64,000 bases of DNA from Sulfuricurvum sp. (GCA_028718525.1 JAQULP010000003.1:87897-151896), one strand, 5' to 3'; positions 9,093-18,784 are shown, numbered from the stretch's first letter. Notes: generated from the sequence alone by a model not told the origin. Numbers and translations are program-made.

Positions 9093-9485
9093 TCACGATA
9101 CGATTTTGATAATTGCATCTGAAAAAATGGCTCCGTCAAGCCGCATATCGATTAAATGTTCTAAGGTTTCCGTTGATTCAATGTATCCCAGAATTTTGGC
9201 ATCAAAGAGATAGTGCTCGGCCACCTTCTGGATGCTATCGGCGTGTTTGGGAAGGACAATTAAATACGATGCCCCTAGACTTTCGCCGATTACCGCATCG
9301 GCAGGTGTTTTGACATGAAGGGCGAACCGGATCGAATTTCGACGAAGATGTTCGATAATGTCGAGGTTTTCCGGGGAGAAGTAGAGGGCAATTACAGAAT
9401 TGGCAGGGGTATGGCGAATCGCTTCAATTGAATCCACATGATAAAAGGGTGTGGACGCTACGTACGGATGACCGATTAACAACAT
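9093..9485 (-). CDS. Conserved protein of unknown function (130 aa)
   Basis: I do not recognise a characterised family. The protein has no signal peptide or membrane segment. Its alternating strands and helices (MLLIGHPYVAS, SVIALYFSP, FALHVKTPADAVI, GASYLIVLPK, AKILGYIES, DGAIFSDAI) suggest a small alpha/beta fold; the last piece faintly recalls the C-terminal end of glycerophosphodiesterase-like TIM barrels. It is the last of three closely packed genes after rsmG and the PP0621-like protein, so it is probably co-transcribed with them. Confidence 0.7.
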   Translation of the reverse strand: MLLIGHPYVASTPFYHVDSIEAIRHTPANSVIALYFSPENLDIIEHLRRNSIRFALHVKTPADAVIGESLGASYLIVLPKHADSIQKVAEHYLFDAKILGYIESTETLEHLIDMRLDGAIFSDAIIKIVS

Positions 9486-9489
9486 AGAT

Positions 9490-9693
9490 TTATCCTTTCA
9501 TGCATTCGTGAGAACAGTAGTATTTTCCATCACGCATCAATGCTTCTTTGACTTGTACGTATGTACCGCATTGGGCGCACGGAATCATCGCTTCTTCCTG
9601 AGAATTGTCCGAGGAAGGGGGGATAAGGGTCTTTTTCTTGAAAAACAAGAAATAAACGGCTGCTAAAAATCCGATTAATAGTAAAAACTTCAT
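9490..9693 (-). CDS. PP0621-family small membrane-anchored zinc-ribbon-like protein
   Basis: The 67-residue protein has one N-terminal transmembrane segment (LLLIGFLAAVYFLFF) followed by lysines and a cysteine-rich tail. The tail holds PCAQCG and YYCSHECMKG, a four-cysteine pattern likely to bind zinc. This is the layout of the PP0621 family of unknown function. It starts 2 bp after the rsmG stop and ends 4 bp before the next gene, so it belongs to the rsmG operon. Confidence 0.72.
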   Translation of the reverse strand: MKFLLLIGFLAAVYFLFFKKKTLIPPSSDNSQEEAMIPCAQCGTYVQVKEALMRDGKYYCSHECMKG

Positions 9694-9695
9694 GC

Positions 9696-10274
9696 TTATC
9701 TCTTTATAAGGAGATAATGACGGTTCTCCGCTTCAATTATCTCATAATTTAACTTTTCATCAATTTCATCATACACTTTTTCCCCTTTGTAAAAGAGTAA
9801 AAGGCTCCCAGGGATACAAAACGGTTCGGAAAGTTTCAGGAGCATCTGCGTATCGGTGACCGCACGGGAAGTGATAAGATCATAGGGCTCCGCCGGCAAC
9901 TGTTCAACTCTTTGCGGTTTGACATCGACATTCTCCAATCCCAAGTCCGCTTTTACAAATTGTAAAAAACTGGCACGTTTGGCAAGCGGCTCGACAAGGG
10001 TAAAATGGGTTTCCGGCATCCCGATAGCCAAAATCATTCCGGGAAATCCGGCACCGGTTCCGATATCCATCGCTTTACGGATTGGGGGCAAAAAAGTAAG
10101 CGGGGTAATGGCATCAACGATAAAATCATCAATCTGCTGGAGTGTTTTGGCTCCGGTCAAATTATGAATCTTGTTCCATTTCACCAGAAGAGCTTTATAA
10201 TGTTCGACATGCTCGAAAAAGTTTTTAGGAACGGGTACGTTCCGAGCATTGATTAAAGTTTGTAACGGTGTCAA
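9696..10274 (-). CDS. rsmG: 16S rRNA (guanine527-N7)-methyltransferase RsmG
   Basis: The 192-residue SAM-dependent methyltransferase modifies G527 of 16S rRNA; its loss gives low-level streptomycin resistance in other bacteria. The SAM-binding motif is [16 protein letters not shown] (about residues 69-84). The LTGA motif near 39-42 and the LITSRAV motif near 133 are typical. In Campylobacter, rsmG adjoins ribA; here the two are separated by a hybrid kinase gene, an insertion in an otherwise familiar order. Confidence 0.9.
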   Translation of the reverse strand: MTPLQTLINARNVPVPKNFFEHVEHYKALLVKWNKIHNLTGAKTLQQIDDFIVDAITPLTFLPPIRKAMDIGTGAGFPGMILAIGMPETHFTLVEPLAKRASFLQFVKADLGLENVDVKPQRVEQLPAEPYDLITSRAVTDTQMLLKLSEPFCIPGSLLLFYKGEKVYDEIDEKLNYEIIEAENRHYLLIKR

Positions 10275-10324
10275 AGATTTTCCATGTATTATAGATTCGG
10301 GGTAAAATTTTACCCAATTAATCG

Positions 10325-12457
10325 TTACGAAACTATTTTCTTTGATTTTTCAAAGGCGTAATAGAGCGTCGTATAAAACGTGTTGATGTCAATCGGTTTG
10401 GAGATATGCCCATTCATACCTGAACTGCTGATATTTTGAATATCATTTTCGAGGGCGTTTCCGGTAATGGCAATGATAGGGATAAAATCTTTGGTAGGAT
10501 CTTTTCGGATAAGGCGTGAAGCTTCGAATCCGTCCATAATCGGCATTTGGATATCCATTAAAATGACACTGATGTTTTCATTGATTTCAACTTTATCTAC
10601 CGCCTCTTTCCCGGTGGATACATTGATGATCTGAATATCGGTGTCGGAGAGCAATCCGCTGATAATGGAACGGTTAATAGCATTGTCTTCTGCCAAAAGA
10701 AGCGTCTCTCCTGCAAATTTTTTGAGACTCTCTTTCAGTTTTTTCGTATTGCTCTGATGCTGGTCACTTTGATCCATATAGCCGTAAATAGAGAGTATGT
10801 TATTGAAAATGTCGAGTTGATTGAAAGGTTTGGCAAGGATGATCCCCCCCCTTTTTTTACTATCATCACCAAGCCATACGAGTTTGAGTTCATCCTCTTT
10901 TATCCGTATCTGCAACTCTCTTTTAAATTCTCCGGATAACAGTATTTTGCTGTCGATAAAAACGATATCAATCGGGTGGTTATGAAAATAGACAGCTGCA
11001 TCTGAGGAATTATCGAAAATTTTGACTTCGAAATGAAAATATTCCAGCCCCCTTTTCAGGACTGAAGCACTGGTAAAGTTCGGGTCTACAATCAAAGAAT
11101 TTTTTGACATGAGCTCTACGCTCGGGAGGCGGTAACGCCGTTTCTCAAAATCAAAATCGGAATGGAGTTTAATATCGAACGAGAAGATGCTTCCTGTATT
11201 AGGGGTACTTTGGACGTGTATCGTCCCCCCCATAAGCGAAACCAAATTTTTACAAATAGCAAGCCCAAGGCCGGTTCCTCCGTATTTTCGGCTGATCGAT
11301 TCATCTGCTTGAGAATAGGATTGGAATAAACGGCCGATCTGATCGGCATCCATCCCGATACCCGTATCGATAACTTCAAAATTAATTTTAAGATTCAGAC
11401 GGCTGATTTGCTGCCCTTGGGCCCTTAGGATAACACTTCCTGTTTCGGTAAATTTTATCGCATTGTTTAGTAGATTTATTAGCACCTGGAGGAGACGCAG
11501 AGGGTCGCCAATCAGTTTATTGGGGACACTCTTATCAATGTCAAAAATAAGTTCAATCCCTTTTTCATTTGCTTTGTGGGCGATGATATTGGAGATATCA
11601 TCCAAAAGTGCATTAAGATCGAAAGGGATATGCTCGATCGTCACTTTGCCCGCTTCTATTTTTGAGTGATCGAGAATGTCATTAATGAGATTCAGCAAAA
11701 GAGAAGCCGAATCTTTGATTTTCGTGATTTGTGAACGTTGTCCTACGGTCAGACGTGATTCGAGAACCAGATGGCTGATCCCCATAATGGCATTAATAGG
11801 GGCCCGAATCTCATGACTCATCATGGCAATAAAATCATTCTTTGCCTGGATGGCATTTTGAATCGACTCTTTTTCCTGAAGAAGTTCACTGTTTTTTCGT
11901 GCCATCTTTCGATAGTTTCGTTCTCTCCAGAGGATGAATGCCAAGAATAGCAATGAGAAGAAAAGGGGAATCCATTGCGATATCCCGATAGATTGCTGAG
12001 AACTTATCGGGGGAGGAGGTGTCGTTGTTTCGGTAGGGAAATTTCGATTGGTTTGGGCTGAAGGTTGCGGTTTTGTTTGAGCGGGCACTTCTGATGCAGG
12101 CAAAGGCAAACTCTTTTGATGTTCACGTAAAAGAGGGCCGATATCGTCCGCAACACCTTGTGAAACAAACGTTTTAGGATATTCCGAAACAATTTTTTGA
12201 ACTAGGGCTTCTGCATCGTGACGATTTGAAAAAGGTTCGGCCGCAATGATATAGCGGCCGCCGGATTTGCGGAAATGAACGATAAAATCTTTATGACGGA
12301 TTAATTGCGAGACCGTGGATTCAGAATCTTTGAGAGCCTCTTGGTAGGACGCGCGTGCTTCATTTTCAGTCGCAAAAGTATCCATAACCACTTTGTAACT
12401 GTTGCTTAGGGCAAAAAGCGGCAGGGATAGGAAAAGAATAAACAACGGTAAACGCAT
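10325..12457 (-). CDS. Hybrid sensor histidine kinase with SPOR-like periplasmic domain and two receiver domains
   Basis: The 710-residue protein starts with a signal-like segment. A periplasmic region at about 20-100 resembles a SPOR-type domain ([18 protein letters not shown] ... [14 protein letters not shown]). A Pro/Thr/Gln-rich stretch precedes a transmembrane helix at 161-177. The cytoplasmic part has the phosphoacceptor histidine H215 (MSHEIRAP), an ATPase domain ([19 protein letters not shown]), a degenerate receiver-like domain at about 450-560, and an intact C-terminal receiver with phospho-acceptor D635 (LMDIQMP). It resembles BarA/TorS-type hybrid kinases. No dedicated response regulator is adjacent. 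Stimulus unknown. Confidence 0.85.
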   Translation of the reverse strand: MRLPLFILFLSLPLFALSNSYKVVMDTFATENEARASYQEALKDSESTVSQLIRHKDFIVHFRKSGGRYIIAAEPFSNRHDAEALVQKIVSEYPKTFVSQGVADDIGPLLREHQKSLPLPASEVPAQTKPQPSAQTNRNFPTETTTPPPPISSQQSIGISQWIPLFFSLLFLAFILWRERNYRKMARKNSELLQEKESIQNAIQAKNDFIAMMSHEIRAPINAIMGISHLVLESRLTVGQRSQITKIKDSASLLLNLINDILDHSKIEAGKVTIEHIPFDLNALLDDISNIIAHKANEKGIELIFDIDKSVPNKLIGDPLRLLQVLINLLNNAIKFTETGSVILRAQGQQISRLNLKINFEVIDTGIGMDADQIGRLFQSYSQADESISRKYGGTGLGLAICKNLVSLMGGTIHVQSTPNTGSIFSFDIKLHSDFDFEKRRYRLPSVELMSKNSLIVDPNFTSASVLKRGLEYFHFEVKIFDNSSDAAVYFHNHPIDIVFIDSKILLSGEFKRELQIRIKEDELKLVWLGDDSKKRGGIILAKPFNQLDIFNNILSIYGYMDQSDQHQSNTKKLKESLKKFAGETLLLAEDNAINRSIISGLLSDTDIQIINVSTGKEAVDKVEINENISVILMDIQMPIMDGFEASRLIRKDPTKDFIPIIAITGNALENDIQNISSSGMNGHISKPIDINTFYTTLYYAFEKSKKIVS

Positions 12458-12527
12458 ATTTTACTTCCGGTTCCAAATCATTTTAGATGAATTGTACCTG
12501 ATTACACACAAGAATTTTTGATAAAAT

Positions 12528-13115
12528 TTAAATGATATGTCCCATTTGCTCTTTTTTAACGCGTAAATAACCTTCATTATGGGGATTCGGATCGATGATT
12601 ACCGGAACACGCTCGCTTATTTCTACATCCAACCCTTCCACAACGGTTACTTTGGCCGGGTTGTTCGTGAGAAGGCGAATTTTTTTAAGGCCAAAATCGT
12701 TAAAGATCTCTTTTACCACATCATAGGTGCGTTGATCCGGAGCAAAACCCAATTCGATATTGGCCTCTATCGTATTACGTCCCTGATCTTGAAGCGCATA
12801 AGCATTGATTTTATTGAGAAGACCGATATTCCGTCCTTCTTGACGATGATAGATAACCAGACCTCCCTCTGCCGCAATTAAGGTCAATGCTTTATGGAGC
12901 TGATTATTGCAATCACATTTGATACTGCCGAGCGTATCGCCGGTAAGACATTCCGAATGGATCCGTACAAGAGGAGACTCTTGGCATTCAAAGTGCTCGG
13001 TGAAAATGGCTATATGTTCTTGCACCCCTTCTTTATAAACACGAATTTTAAAATGACCGTATTTACTTGGAAGATTGGCAATTTCAGATTTTTCAAATGG
13101 TATATTAGTATTCAT
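12528..13115 (-). CDS. ribA: GTP cyclohydrolase II
   Basis: The 195-residue enzyme opens GTP to the first riboflavin precursor. The three zinc cysteines lie in SECLTGDTLGSIKCDCN (C56, C67, C69), followed by YHRQEGRNIGL and LLTNNPAKV, all diagnostic. It is the single-domain RibA form with no fused DHBP synthase. It is divergent from hemB and separated from it by 73 bp. Confidence 0.93.
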   Translation of the reverse strand: MNTNIPFEKSEIANLPSKYGHFKIRVYKEGVQEHIAIFTEHFECQESPLVRIHSECLTGDTLGSIKCDCNNQLHKALTLIAAEGGLVIYHRQEGRNIGLLNKINAYALQDQGRNTIEANIELGFAPDQRTYDVVKEIFNDFGLKKIRLLTNNPAKVTVVEGLDVEISERVPVIIDPNPHNEGYLRVKKEQMGHII

Positions 13116-13188
13116 CTGGCAATTATAATTTTCTTTTCTTAATCTAAGTATTGCTACACTTGCTTTAACTATTTAATTCGGAGTTATT

Positions 13189-14154
13189 ATGGAGCGTTTT
13201 CGCCGTACTCGACTAAATTCGCATTTGCGATCATTGGTTCGTGAAACACAAGTCAGTGTCAATGATTTTATCTATCCTTTATTCGTACGGCCCGGGGAAG
13301 GGATAAAAACAGAAGTTGCTTCGATGCCGGGCGTTTATCAAATGTCTCTGGATGAGATTTTAAAAGAGTGCGAAGCATTACAGTCGTTAGGCATCTATTC
13401 CATTATTCTATTCGGTATCCCGGAGGTAAAAGATTCGGTCGGATCCGATGCGTTATGCGATCACGGCATTATAGCGACAGCGGTCCGCGCGATTAAACGT
13501 GCTTATCCCAATATGTTTGTCGTGACCGATTTGTGTTTTTGTGAATATACCGATCACGGCCATTGCGGTATTTTGGATCATGTGCATGAAACAGTTGATA
13601 ACGATTTAACCTTAGGGATATCGGCTCAACAGGCTTTAGTTCATGCCCGTGCCGGTGCGGATATGATTGCCCCATCGGGGATGATGGACGGAATTATCAC
13701 GACGCTTAGGGATGCCCTTGACGGCGGCGGGTATGTAAATCTTCCGATTATGAGCTATTCAACCAAGTTTGCCAGCGGTTATTACGGACCGTTCCGGGAT
13801 GTAGCCGAATCGGTTCCAAGTTTCGGGGACCGTTCGACCTATCAGATGGATCCGGCGAATCGACGTGAAGCTTTGCGGGAAAGTTTGGCGGATGAAGCTC
13901 AGGGGGCAGATATCCTGATGGTCAAACCGGCATTGGCCTATTTGGATATTATCCGCGATATTCGGGAAGCCTCTTCCCTTCCGCTTGCCGTTTATAACGT
14001 CAGTGGCGAATATGCAATGTTAAAGCACGCCGGTGCTGCGGGATTGATTGACTATAATCGTGTAATGATGGAGACCATGATAGGGTTTAAACGGGCAGGC
14101 GCCGATATCATAATCAGTTATCATGCTAAAGAAGTAGCCAAACTTTTAAATTAA
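13189..14154 (+). CDS. hemB: Porphobilinogen synthase (delta-aminolevulinate dehydratase)
   Basis: The 321-residue enzyme condenses two 5-aminolevulinates into porphobilinogen for haem. Family signatures include [15 protein letters not shown] at the start, the metal-site region [14 protein letters not shown] with three cysteines (zinc-type), [15 protein letters not shown] and the Schiff-base lysine in [13 protein letters not shown]. Haem genes hemJ and hemE are also in this window but unlinked. argF follows, as in Campylobacter. Confidence 0.94.
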   Translation: MERFRRTRLNSHLRSLVRETQVSVNDFIYPLFVRPGEGIKTEVASMPGVYQMSLDEILKECEALQSLGIYSIILFGIPEVKDSVGSDALCDHGIIATAVRAIKRAYPNMFVVTDLCFCEYTDHGHCGILDHVHETVDNDLTLGISAQQALVHARAGADMIAPSGMMDGIITTLRDALDGGGYVNLPIMSYSTKFASGYYGPFRDVAESVPSFGDRSTYQMDPANRREALRESLADEAQGADILMVKPALAYLDIIRDIREASSLPLAVYNVSGEYAMLKHAGAAGLIDYNRVMMETMIGFKRAGADIIISYHAKEVAKLLN

Positions 14155-14200
14155 TAAAATTATTTTATGATATGATTGTTTTTTGTATCGAAGGACAGAC

Positions 14201-15121
14201 GTGAGACATTTTTTATCGTTAAAAGACTATACCAAAGAAGAGATCTTAGAGATTTTGGAATTGGGCTTAGAGATTAAAAAAGAGGTCAAAGCCAAAGAGT
14301 TAAAACCCCGTTTAGCCGGTCAGACATTGGCAATGATTTTTGAAAAAAGCTCTACCCGAACCCGTGTCAGTTTCGAAGTCGGAATGTATCAGCTTGGGGG
14401 ACATGCACTGTTTCTCTCTAACCGTGACATCCATCTTGGGCGCGGTGAACCGGTTAAAGATACTGCCCGCGTAATATCTTCCATGTGTGATATGGTTATG
14501 ATCCGAACCTATGAACAGGCTATGCTCGAAGAGTTTGCTTTGCATTCAAAAGTTCCCGTGATCAACGGACTGAGCGACAGTTATCATCCGGTGCAGCTTT
14601 TAGCTGATTACATGACGATGATGGAGTGCGGAAAAGATAAAAATCCGGTCGTGGCCTATGTGGGTGACGGTAACAATATGACACATTCGTGGCTCATGCT
14701 GGCAAGCAAACTCGGATTCGAATTGCGAATCGCAACCCCAAAAGGGTATGAATGCGATCCGGCTGTAATCGCCGATGCTCTTGTATTTGCCGAAGAAAGC
14801 GGTGCAAGAATCAGTATTACGAACGACCCGAAAGAGGCTGTCGCAGGTGCTACGGTAGTGACAACGGATACGTGGATATCCATGGGACAGGAAGAGGAAA
14901 AATCGCAGCGTATTCGGGCTTTTGAAGGATATATCGTTGATGAAGCGTTGATGTCTTTGGCTTCGGAAGAGGCTATTTTTCTCCATTGTCTTCCTGCGTA
15001 TAGAGGTGTTGAAGTGAGTGAAGCGGTCTTGGAAGGATCACAAAGCTTGATCTTTGAAGAGGCAGAAAACCGTCTTCATGCTCAAAAAGGGTTAATGGTT
15101 TGGTTGAATAAACATCGATAA
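14201..15121 (+). CDS. argF: Ornithine carbamoyltransferase (GTG start)
   Basis: The 306-residue enzyme makes citrulline in arginine synthesis. The carbamoyl-phosphate loop [13 protein letters not shown] and the ornithine-site HCLPAYRG motif are both present. AAGGA at 14191-14195 lies five bases before a GTG at 14201, giving a protein that begins [14 protein letters not shown] as expected for the family. An in-frame TTG at 14183 lacks such support. It is downstream of hemB and directly followed by a multihaem cytochrome gene. Confidence 0.92.
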   Translation: MRHFLSLKDYTKEEILEILELGLEIKKEVKAKELKPRLAGQTLAMIFEKSSTRTRVSFEVGMYQLGGHALFLSNRDIHLGRGEPVKDTARVISSMCDMVMIRTYEQAMLEEFALHSKVPVINGLSDSYHPVQLLADYMTMMECGKDKNPVVAYVGDGNNMTHSWLMLASKLGFELRIATPKGYECDPAVIADALVFAEESGARISITNDPKEAVAGATVVTTDTWISMGQEEEKSQRIRAFEGYIVDEALMSLASEEAIFLHCLPAYRGVEVSEAVLEGSQSLIFEEAENRLHAQKGLMVWLNKHR

Positions 15122-15130
15122 GGGGTAAAA

Positions 15131-16321
15131 ATGCGATTATTGTGGTTATTGGCAATAGTAGGATTGAGTGTTTATGGTGCAGAAGTAGTAAAAGTTGGAG
15201 ATAAATTTAAAGACTCCGGTAAATGTAAGGCTTGTCATAGCCATATTGTTAAACAATGGGAAGATTCATGGCATGCAAAATCCCATTATGATAACGATGA
15301 GTATTTACAAAAATCAATTGATTACGTTGCCCGAAAAAATAATCGCAAGTCGCTAAACACCGTTAAAATCGAGTGTGCCGCATGCCACAATCCTCGTATC
15401 TCCGTTACGTCGACGAGTGCGGAGTATGAAGCAATCGCAGCATTAAATCTTGATAAAGATACCGCAGCGACCAAAGCCCTTAAAAGTGATGGGATATCGG
15501 AAGGGATAAACTGTGTTGTCTGTCACAATATAGATCAGATCCATGATGAACTTCCCGATTCAAAACGGGGGATACACCGTGTAACGTGGATGCCCTCGGG
15601 AACAATGACCGGTCCTTACGGCGATGCAAAATCACCGTACCATAAAGTTGAACCGCGCGATTTTATGGACAACAATCCGAACCAATTGTGTTTCGTTTGT
15701 CACGCCAATGATAAATCGGAAGAGGGGCACCGCTTCATGGATATGCAAGCGGAATTTAAAAGCGGCGGTAAACAATGTGTCGATTGCCATATGGGACCGA
15801 GAAAACAAGGGGTTGCAGCGACTTTACGTAATGTTAACGGGCAGGCGCACAAACGGTTGATCCGTGAACACGGATTTGAAGGGGGGCACGTTGAGAGTAT
15901 GTGGCAGGGAGCCCTTGCGGTCGATGTCCGAAAAAGTGCTAAAGGTCTGGAAGTCATTTTGACAAACCCTCAACCGCATGCATTACCGAGTGGATTCGGT
16001 TCACGTGAGATTTTAATCGAAGCGCAATATATTTCCGGTGGAAAAATTACAAAAACACAAACGGCATCGTTGACCTCTCGCTATGTTGATAAACGGGGAA
16101 AACCGACTATCCCTCATCTTGCAGCTAAAACAGTAGAGAACTCTTCGGTTCCGGCTCAGGGAAGTAAAACCGTCGTATTGCCGATCGAGAGTGGAACGAC
16201 CCAGGTTATGATCGTCGTTTCGTATCGATTAGTCAATGATGAAGTTCGGGGAATAATAGATCTAAAAGACCCGATTTGGTCGAAGAAAATGGTAATTAAA
16301 AAATTAAATGTAAAACTTTAA
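15131..16321 (+). CDS. Periplasmic five-haem cytochrome c
   Basis: The 396-residue protein has a signal peptide (MRLLWLLAIVGLSVYG) and five CXXCH haem-attachment sites at residues 32-36, 82-86, 128-132, 187-191 and 216-220. All lie in the N-terminal 220 residues; the C-terminal half is haem-free and beta-rich. The spacing resembles cytochrome c554-type multihaem proteins that shuttle electrons in periplasmic respiration. It follows argF by 9 bp, and no oxidoreductase partner is next to it, so the pathway served is unknown. Confidence 0.83.
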   Translation: MRLLWLLAIVGLSVYGAEVVKVGDKFKDSGKCKACHSHIVKQWEDSWHAKSHYDNDEYLQKSIDYVARKNNRKSLNTVKIECAACHNPRISVTSTSAEYEAIAALNLDKDTAATKALKSDGISEGINCVVCHNIDQIHDELPDSKRGIHRVTWMPSGTMTGPYGDAKSPYHKVEPRDFMDNNPNQLCFVCHANDKSEEGHRFMDMQAEFKSGGKQCVDCHMGPRKQGVAATLRNVNGQAHKRLIREHGFEGGHVESMWQGALAVDVRKSAKGLEVILTNPQPHALPSGFGSREILIEAQYISGGKITKTQTASLTSRYVDKRGKPTIPHLAAKTVENSSVPAQGSKTVVLPIESGTTQVMIVVSYRLVNDEVRGIIDLKDPIWSKKMVIKKLNVKL

Positions 16322-16338
16322 GGGGAAACTCCCCTTAA
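16318..16338. terminator. Bidirectional hairpin between convergent genes
   Basis: TTAAGGGGA-AAC-TCCCCTTAA is a perfect nine-base-pair palindrome with a three-base loop, overlapping the stop codons of the cytochrome gene and the convergent small gene. It should terminate both transcripts. Confidence 0.75.
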
Positions 16339-16538
16339 TTCATTTCGACTTTGATAATAAAGTCATTCCCCTCTTCAACGATAGAGAAATTATGTTTTTG
16401 ACAGAAAGTTTCATTCATCTCTTCCGCCCACTCTTTGGCTTCCAGTAAGGCATCGTCTTTGTTCTCAAAATTTTTGCTGTTTTCCATGCCGCTTCGTTTA
16501 AAACAACCGCACTCTTTTTCTACTTTTACCGTAAACAT
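16335..16538 (-). CDS. Small conserved cysteine-containing protein (67 aa), unknown function
   Basis: The ATG at 16538 is preceded by AAGGAGT at five-base spacing, giving MFTVKVEKECGCFKRSGMEN and 67 residues in all. A CGC motif sits near the start and one more cysteine at about residue 45; the rest is charged and largely helical (DDALLEAKEWAEEMNE). The strong ribosome-binding site and the shared terminator argue that it is real. I cannot assign a function; metal or redox binding by the cysteines is only a possibility. Confidence 0.72.
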   Translation of the reverse strand: MFTVKVEKECGCFKRSGMENSKNFENKDDALLEAKEWAEEMNETFCQKHNFSIVEEGNDFIIKVEMN

Positions 16539-16685
16539 ATTGGACTCCTTAAGATATAGTGAATTGTGGAAGTATAATTTCAAAAGATTAAATCATGCAG
16601 ATAAAAAAGAGACGATTTGAAACTAAAGGTTATCTTTATCTTTAGGTAAACGATTGTTGTCAGACTATCTTATGAATAATTCAGC

Positions 16686-16691
16686 TATAAT
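16686..16691 (+). promoter_or_regulatory. Putative -10 box for the DEAD-box helicase gene
   Basis: TATAAT lies about 170 bases upstream of the helicase ATG. Together with T-rich upstream sequence, and without a clear -35 box, it fits the vegetative promoter style of Campylobacterota. It would give a leader of roughly 165 nt. The rest of the 323-bp gap from 16539 to 16861 holds only this promoter, the leader and the promoter of the divergent small gene. Confidence 0.5.
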
Positions 16692-16705
16692 TCCATTTGA
16701 ATTTT

Positions 16706-16750
16706 GGGTACCTTCTAAAGAGATTAGAAAAATCTTTTTCAAAGGTGCCC
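16706..16750 (+). promoter_or_regulatory. Long hairpin in the 5' leader of the DEAD-box helicase
   Basis: GGGTACCTT (16706-16714) pairs with AAGGTGCCC (16742-16750) with one G-U pair. An inner AAAGAGATT/AATCTTTTT pairing, also with one G-U, closes a five-base loop. The result is a two-part stem of about 18 pairs in the predicted leader, more than 100 nt before the start codon. Helicase genes of the DeaD/CsdA type often have long regulated leaders, so this may be a temperature- or helicase-responsive element. It could also be a transcription attenuator. Confidence 0.5.
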
Positions 16751-16861
16751 TTACGGATGAGAATCCAAACTTATCCTCATATAAATTTCTCTCCCCTATG
16801 CAAGGGCAAGCGTAACTGGTCGAAATAGGTTTTTCGATGGCGTATAGTAAAAAGGTAACTC

Positions 16862-18433
16862 ATGAATATTACAGAAGAAACAATCACAGAAAATCTTGCA
16901 ACATTTGAAGATTTCGGTCTCCGTGAAGAGATTATGCAAAGTATCCGCTATGCAGGATTCAAAACACCGAGTCCTATCCAGCAAATGGTTATTCCCGTTA
17001 TTATGGAAGGGCGCGATGTTGTCGGACAAGCCCATACCGGTACGGGAAAAACGGCGGCATTCGGACTTCCGTCACTCAACAAAATGAATCTCAAAGGGGG
17101 AATTGAAACCCTTATTATCACCCCGACACGCGAATTGGCAAATCAAGTAAGCGATGAAATATTTAAATACGGAAAACACCTCGGTGTTCGTACCGTTACG
17201 ATCTACGGTGGATCGTCTTATAACCGCCAAATGGATTTAATCGAACGCGGTGCACAAGTAATCATTGCTACTCCGGGACGTTTGTTGGATATGTTGAGCC
17301 GTAATATGCTCAAAGGATTTACCCCTTCAACCGTTATTTTGGATGAAGCGGATGAAATGCTCGATATGGGCTTTTTGGACGATATTAACGAAATTTTTAC
17401 CTATTTGCCGACGGAACGTCAAACATTGCTTTTTTCGGCAACCATGCCGGCTCCGATTAAACAATTGGCAGAACGCATTTTGGTGAATCCGTTTTTTGCA
17501 TCGATCACCAAATCCGAGACGACCAATACCGACATTACACAACAATATTACGTTATTGAAGAATCGGAACGTGACGATGCCATTATCCGTTTGATGGATG
17601 CGGAAGATGCCAAAAAGACAGTTGTATTCTGCCGAACTAAAAAAGAGGTAGATCGCCTTTCCAATGTTCTTTCTGCTGCGGGATACTCAGCCAAAGGGCT
17701 TCATGGGGATATGGAGCAGCGTCAACGCGAAAGTGTTATCAAAGGGTTGAAAACAGATGCGGTTGATGTATTGATCGCAACGGACGTTGCCGCACGCGGA
17801 TTGCATATCGATGACGTTACCCACGTTTTCAACTATCATATCCCGTTTGATCCGGAAAGCTATGTCCACCGTATCGGTCGTACGGGACGTGCAGGTAAAA
17901 AAGGGGTTGCAATTACCTTGGTAACGCCTTTGGAATTCAAAGAACTTCAACGTATCCGTGCCAAAGTCGGGACGACGATGGAACATGCTTACATTCCGAG
18001 TAAATTGGATGTTAAGGAAGCGCAGGTCACCCGTTTGGTTAATGAGATTGAAAAACAACATGTTTATGATGAAGCGCATAAAGTACTTGATTTATTGAAA
18101 CAAGATTATGATCAAGAGCAGATCGCGTATAAATTGATTTCGGTATTAATGGAGCGCAATAGCGTACAGGGACCGAATAATATCGGAATCGCGGCCGAGC
18201 GTTTAGAAAAAATCCTTCATAATCTGGAACGTCGCGGCAATGAGCGCGGGGGAAGCCGCAGCGGCGGATACCGAGGCAATAACCGAAGCGGTGGCGGATA
18301 TCGCGGAAACAGCGACCGAAGCGGTGGCGGATATCGCGGCAGCAGCGATCGTGGCGGAGAGCGCGGCGGGAATGACCGTGGTGAACGTTCACGCAGTTTT
18401 AGCGGGAATCGATCATCCAAGCCACGCAGTTAA
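16862..18433 (+). CDS. DEAD-box ATP-dependent RNA helicase with RGG-rich tail
   Basis: The 523-residue protein has all helicase motifs: FEDFGL and PSPIQ (Q motif), AHTGTGKT (residues 57-64), PTRELANQ, DEADEML, SATMP, and in the second RecA domain ATDVAARGLHID and HRIGRTGRAG. After about residue 455 the tail is a Gly/Arg/Ser-rich RGG region with an 11-residue internal repeat, likely an RNA-binding extension. It resembles DeaD/CsdA helicases used in ribosome assembly, RNA decay and cold growth. The last 21 bp overlap the convergent HIT gene. Confidence 0.92.
   Translation: MNITEETITENLATFEDFGLREEIMQSIRYAGFKTPSPIQQMVIPVIMEGRDVVGQAHTGTGKTAAFGLPSLNKMNLKGGIETLIITPTRELANQVSDEIFKYGKHLGVRTVTIYGGSSYNRQMDLIERGAQVIIATPGRLLDMLSRNMLKGFTPSTVILDEADEMLDMGFLDDINEIFTYLPTERQTLLFSATMPAPIKQLAERILVNPFFASITKSETTNTDITQQYYVIEESERDDAIIRLMDAEDAKKTVVFCRTKKEVDRLSNVLSAAGYSAKGLHGDMEQRQRESVIKGLKTDAVDVLIATDVAARGLHIDDVTHVFNYHIPFDPESYVHRIGRTGRAGKKGVAITLVTPLEFKELQRIRAKVGTTMEHAYIPSKLDVKEAQVTRLVNEIEKQHVYDEAHKVLDLLKQDYDQEQIAYKLISVLMERNSVQGPNNIGIAAERLEKILHNLERRGNERGGSRSGGYRGNNRSGGGYRGNSDRSGGGYRGSSDRGGERGGNDRGERSRSFSGNRSSKPRS
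18283..18339 (+). repeat. 33-bp-period direct repeat encoding the RGG tail
   Basis: A 24-bp unit beginning CCGAAGCGGTGG and ending ATATCGCGG occurs at 18283-18306 and again exactly at 18316-18339. The period is 33 bp, or 11 codons. It encodes the RSGGGYRG motif of the helicase tail and could expand or contract by slippage without changing frame. Confidence 0.8.
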
Positions 18434-18784
18434 TTCTTCTTTTACTTTCTCCAAAAAAGGCTCCATTGGAGCCGATAATACAAATCCATCTCTTTGTTTC
18501 GTTCCCCACATCGGTTCGGGAAAATAACTGTCGTCCTTAAACCGTGCCATAATATGCCAATGCACGCGTGGAAGCATATTGCCAAATGAAGCGATATTTA
18601 TTTTTTCAGGGGCGAAATAGGCAATCATTTCCCGTTCGATAAAATCGAGTAAATCGATGATCATCACCTTTTCTTCGGCACTGCACTCTGAAAACTCTTT
18701 ATGGGGGGAATGGGTAAATATTTTAAGCCAGGGGATTTCACTTTCGTGAATTTCAATATAGATGAGGGGATTGGAATAAAACAT
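18413..18784 (-). CDS. HIT-family nucleotide-binding protein
   Basis: The 123-residue protein contains the histidine-triad region LPRVHWHIMARF (H75, H77), together with an ESEIPWLKIF segment typical of short HIT proteins that hydrolyse nucleoside phosphoramidates or dinucleotides. The third histidine of the classic HxHxH is replaced, as in the subgroup with HWH. Its end overlaps the end of the helicase gene by 21 bp in convergent orientation. Substrate unknown. Confidence 0.8.
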   Translation of the reverse strand: MFYSNPLIYIEIHESEIPWLKIFTHSPHKEFSECSAEEKVMIIDLLDFIEREMIAYFAPEKINIASFGNMLPRVHWHIMARFKDDSYFPEPMWGTKQRDGFVLSAPMEPFLEKVKEELTAWLG

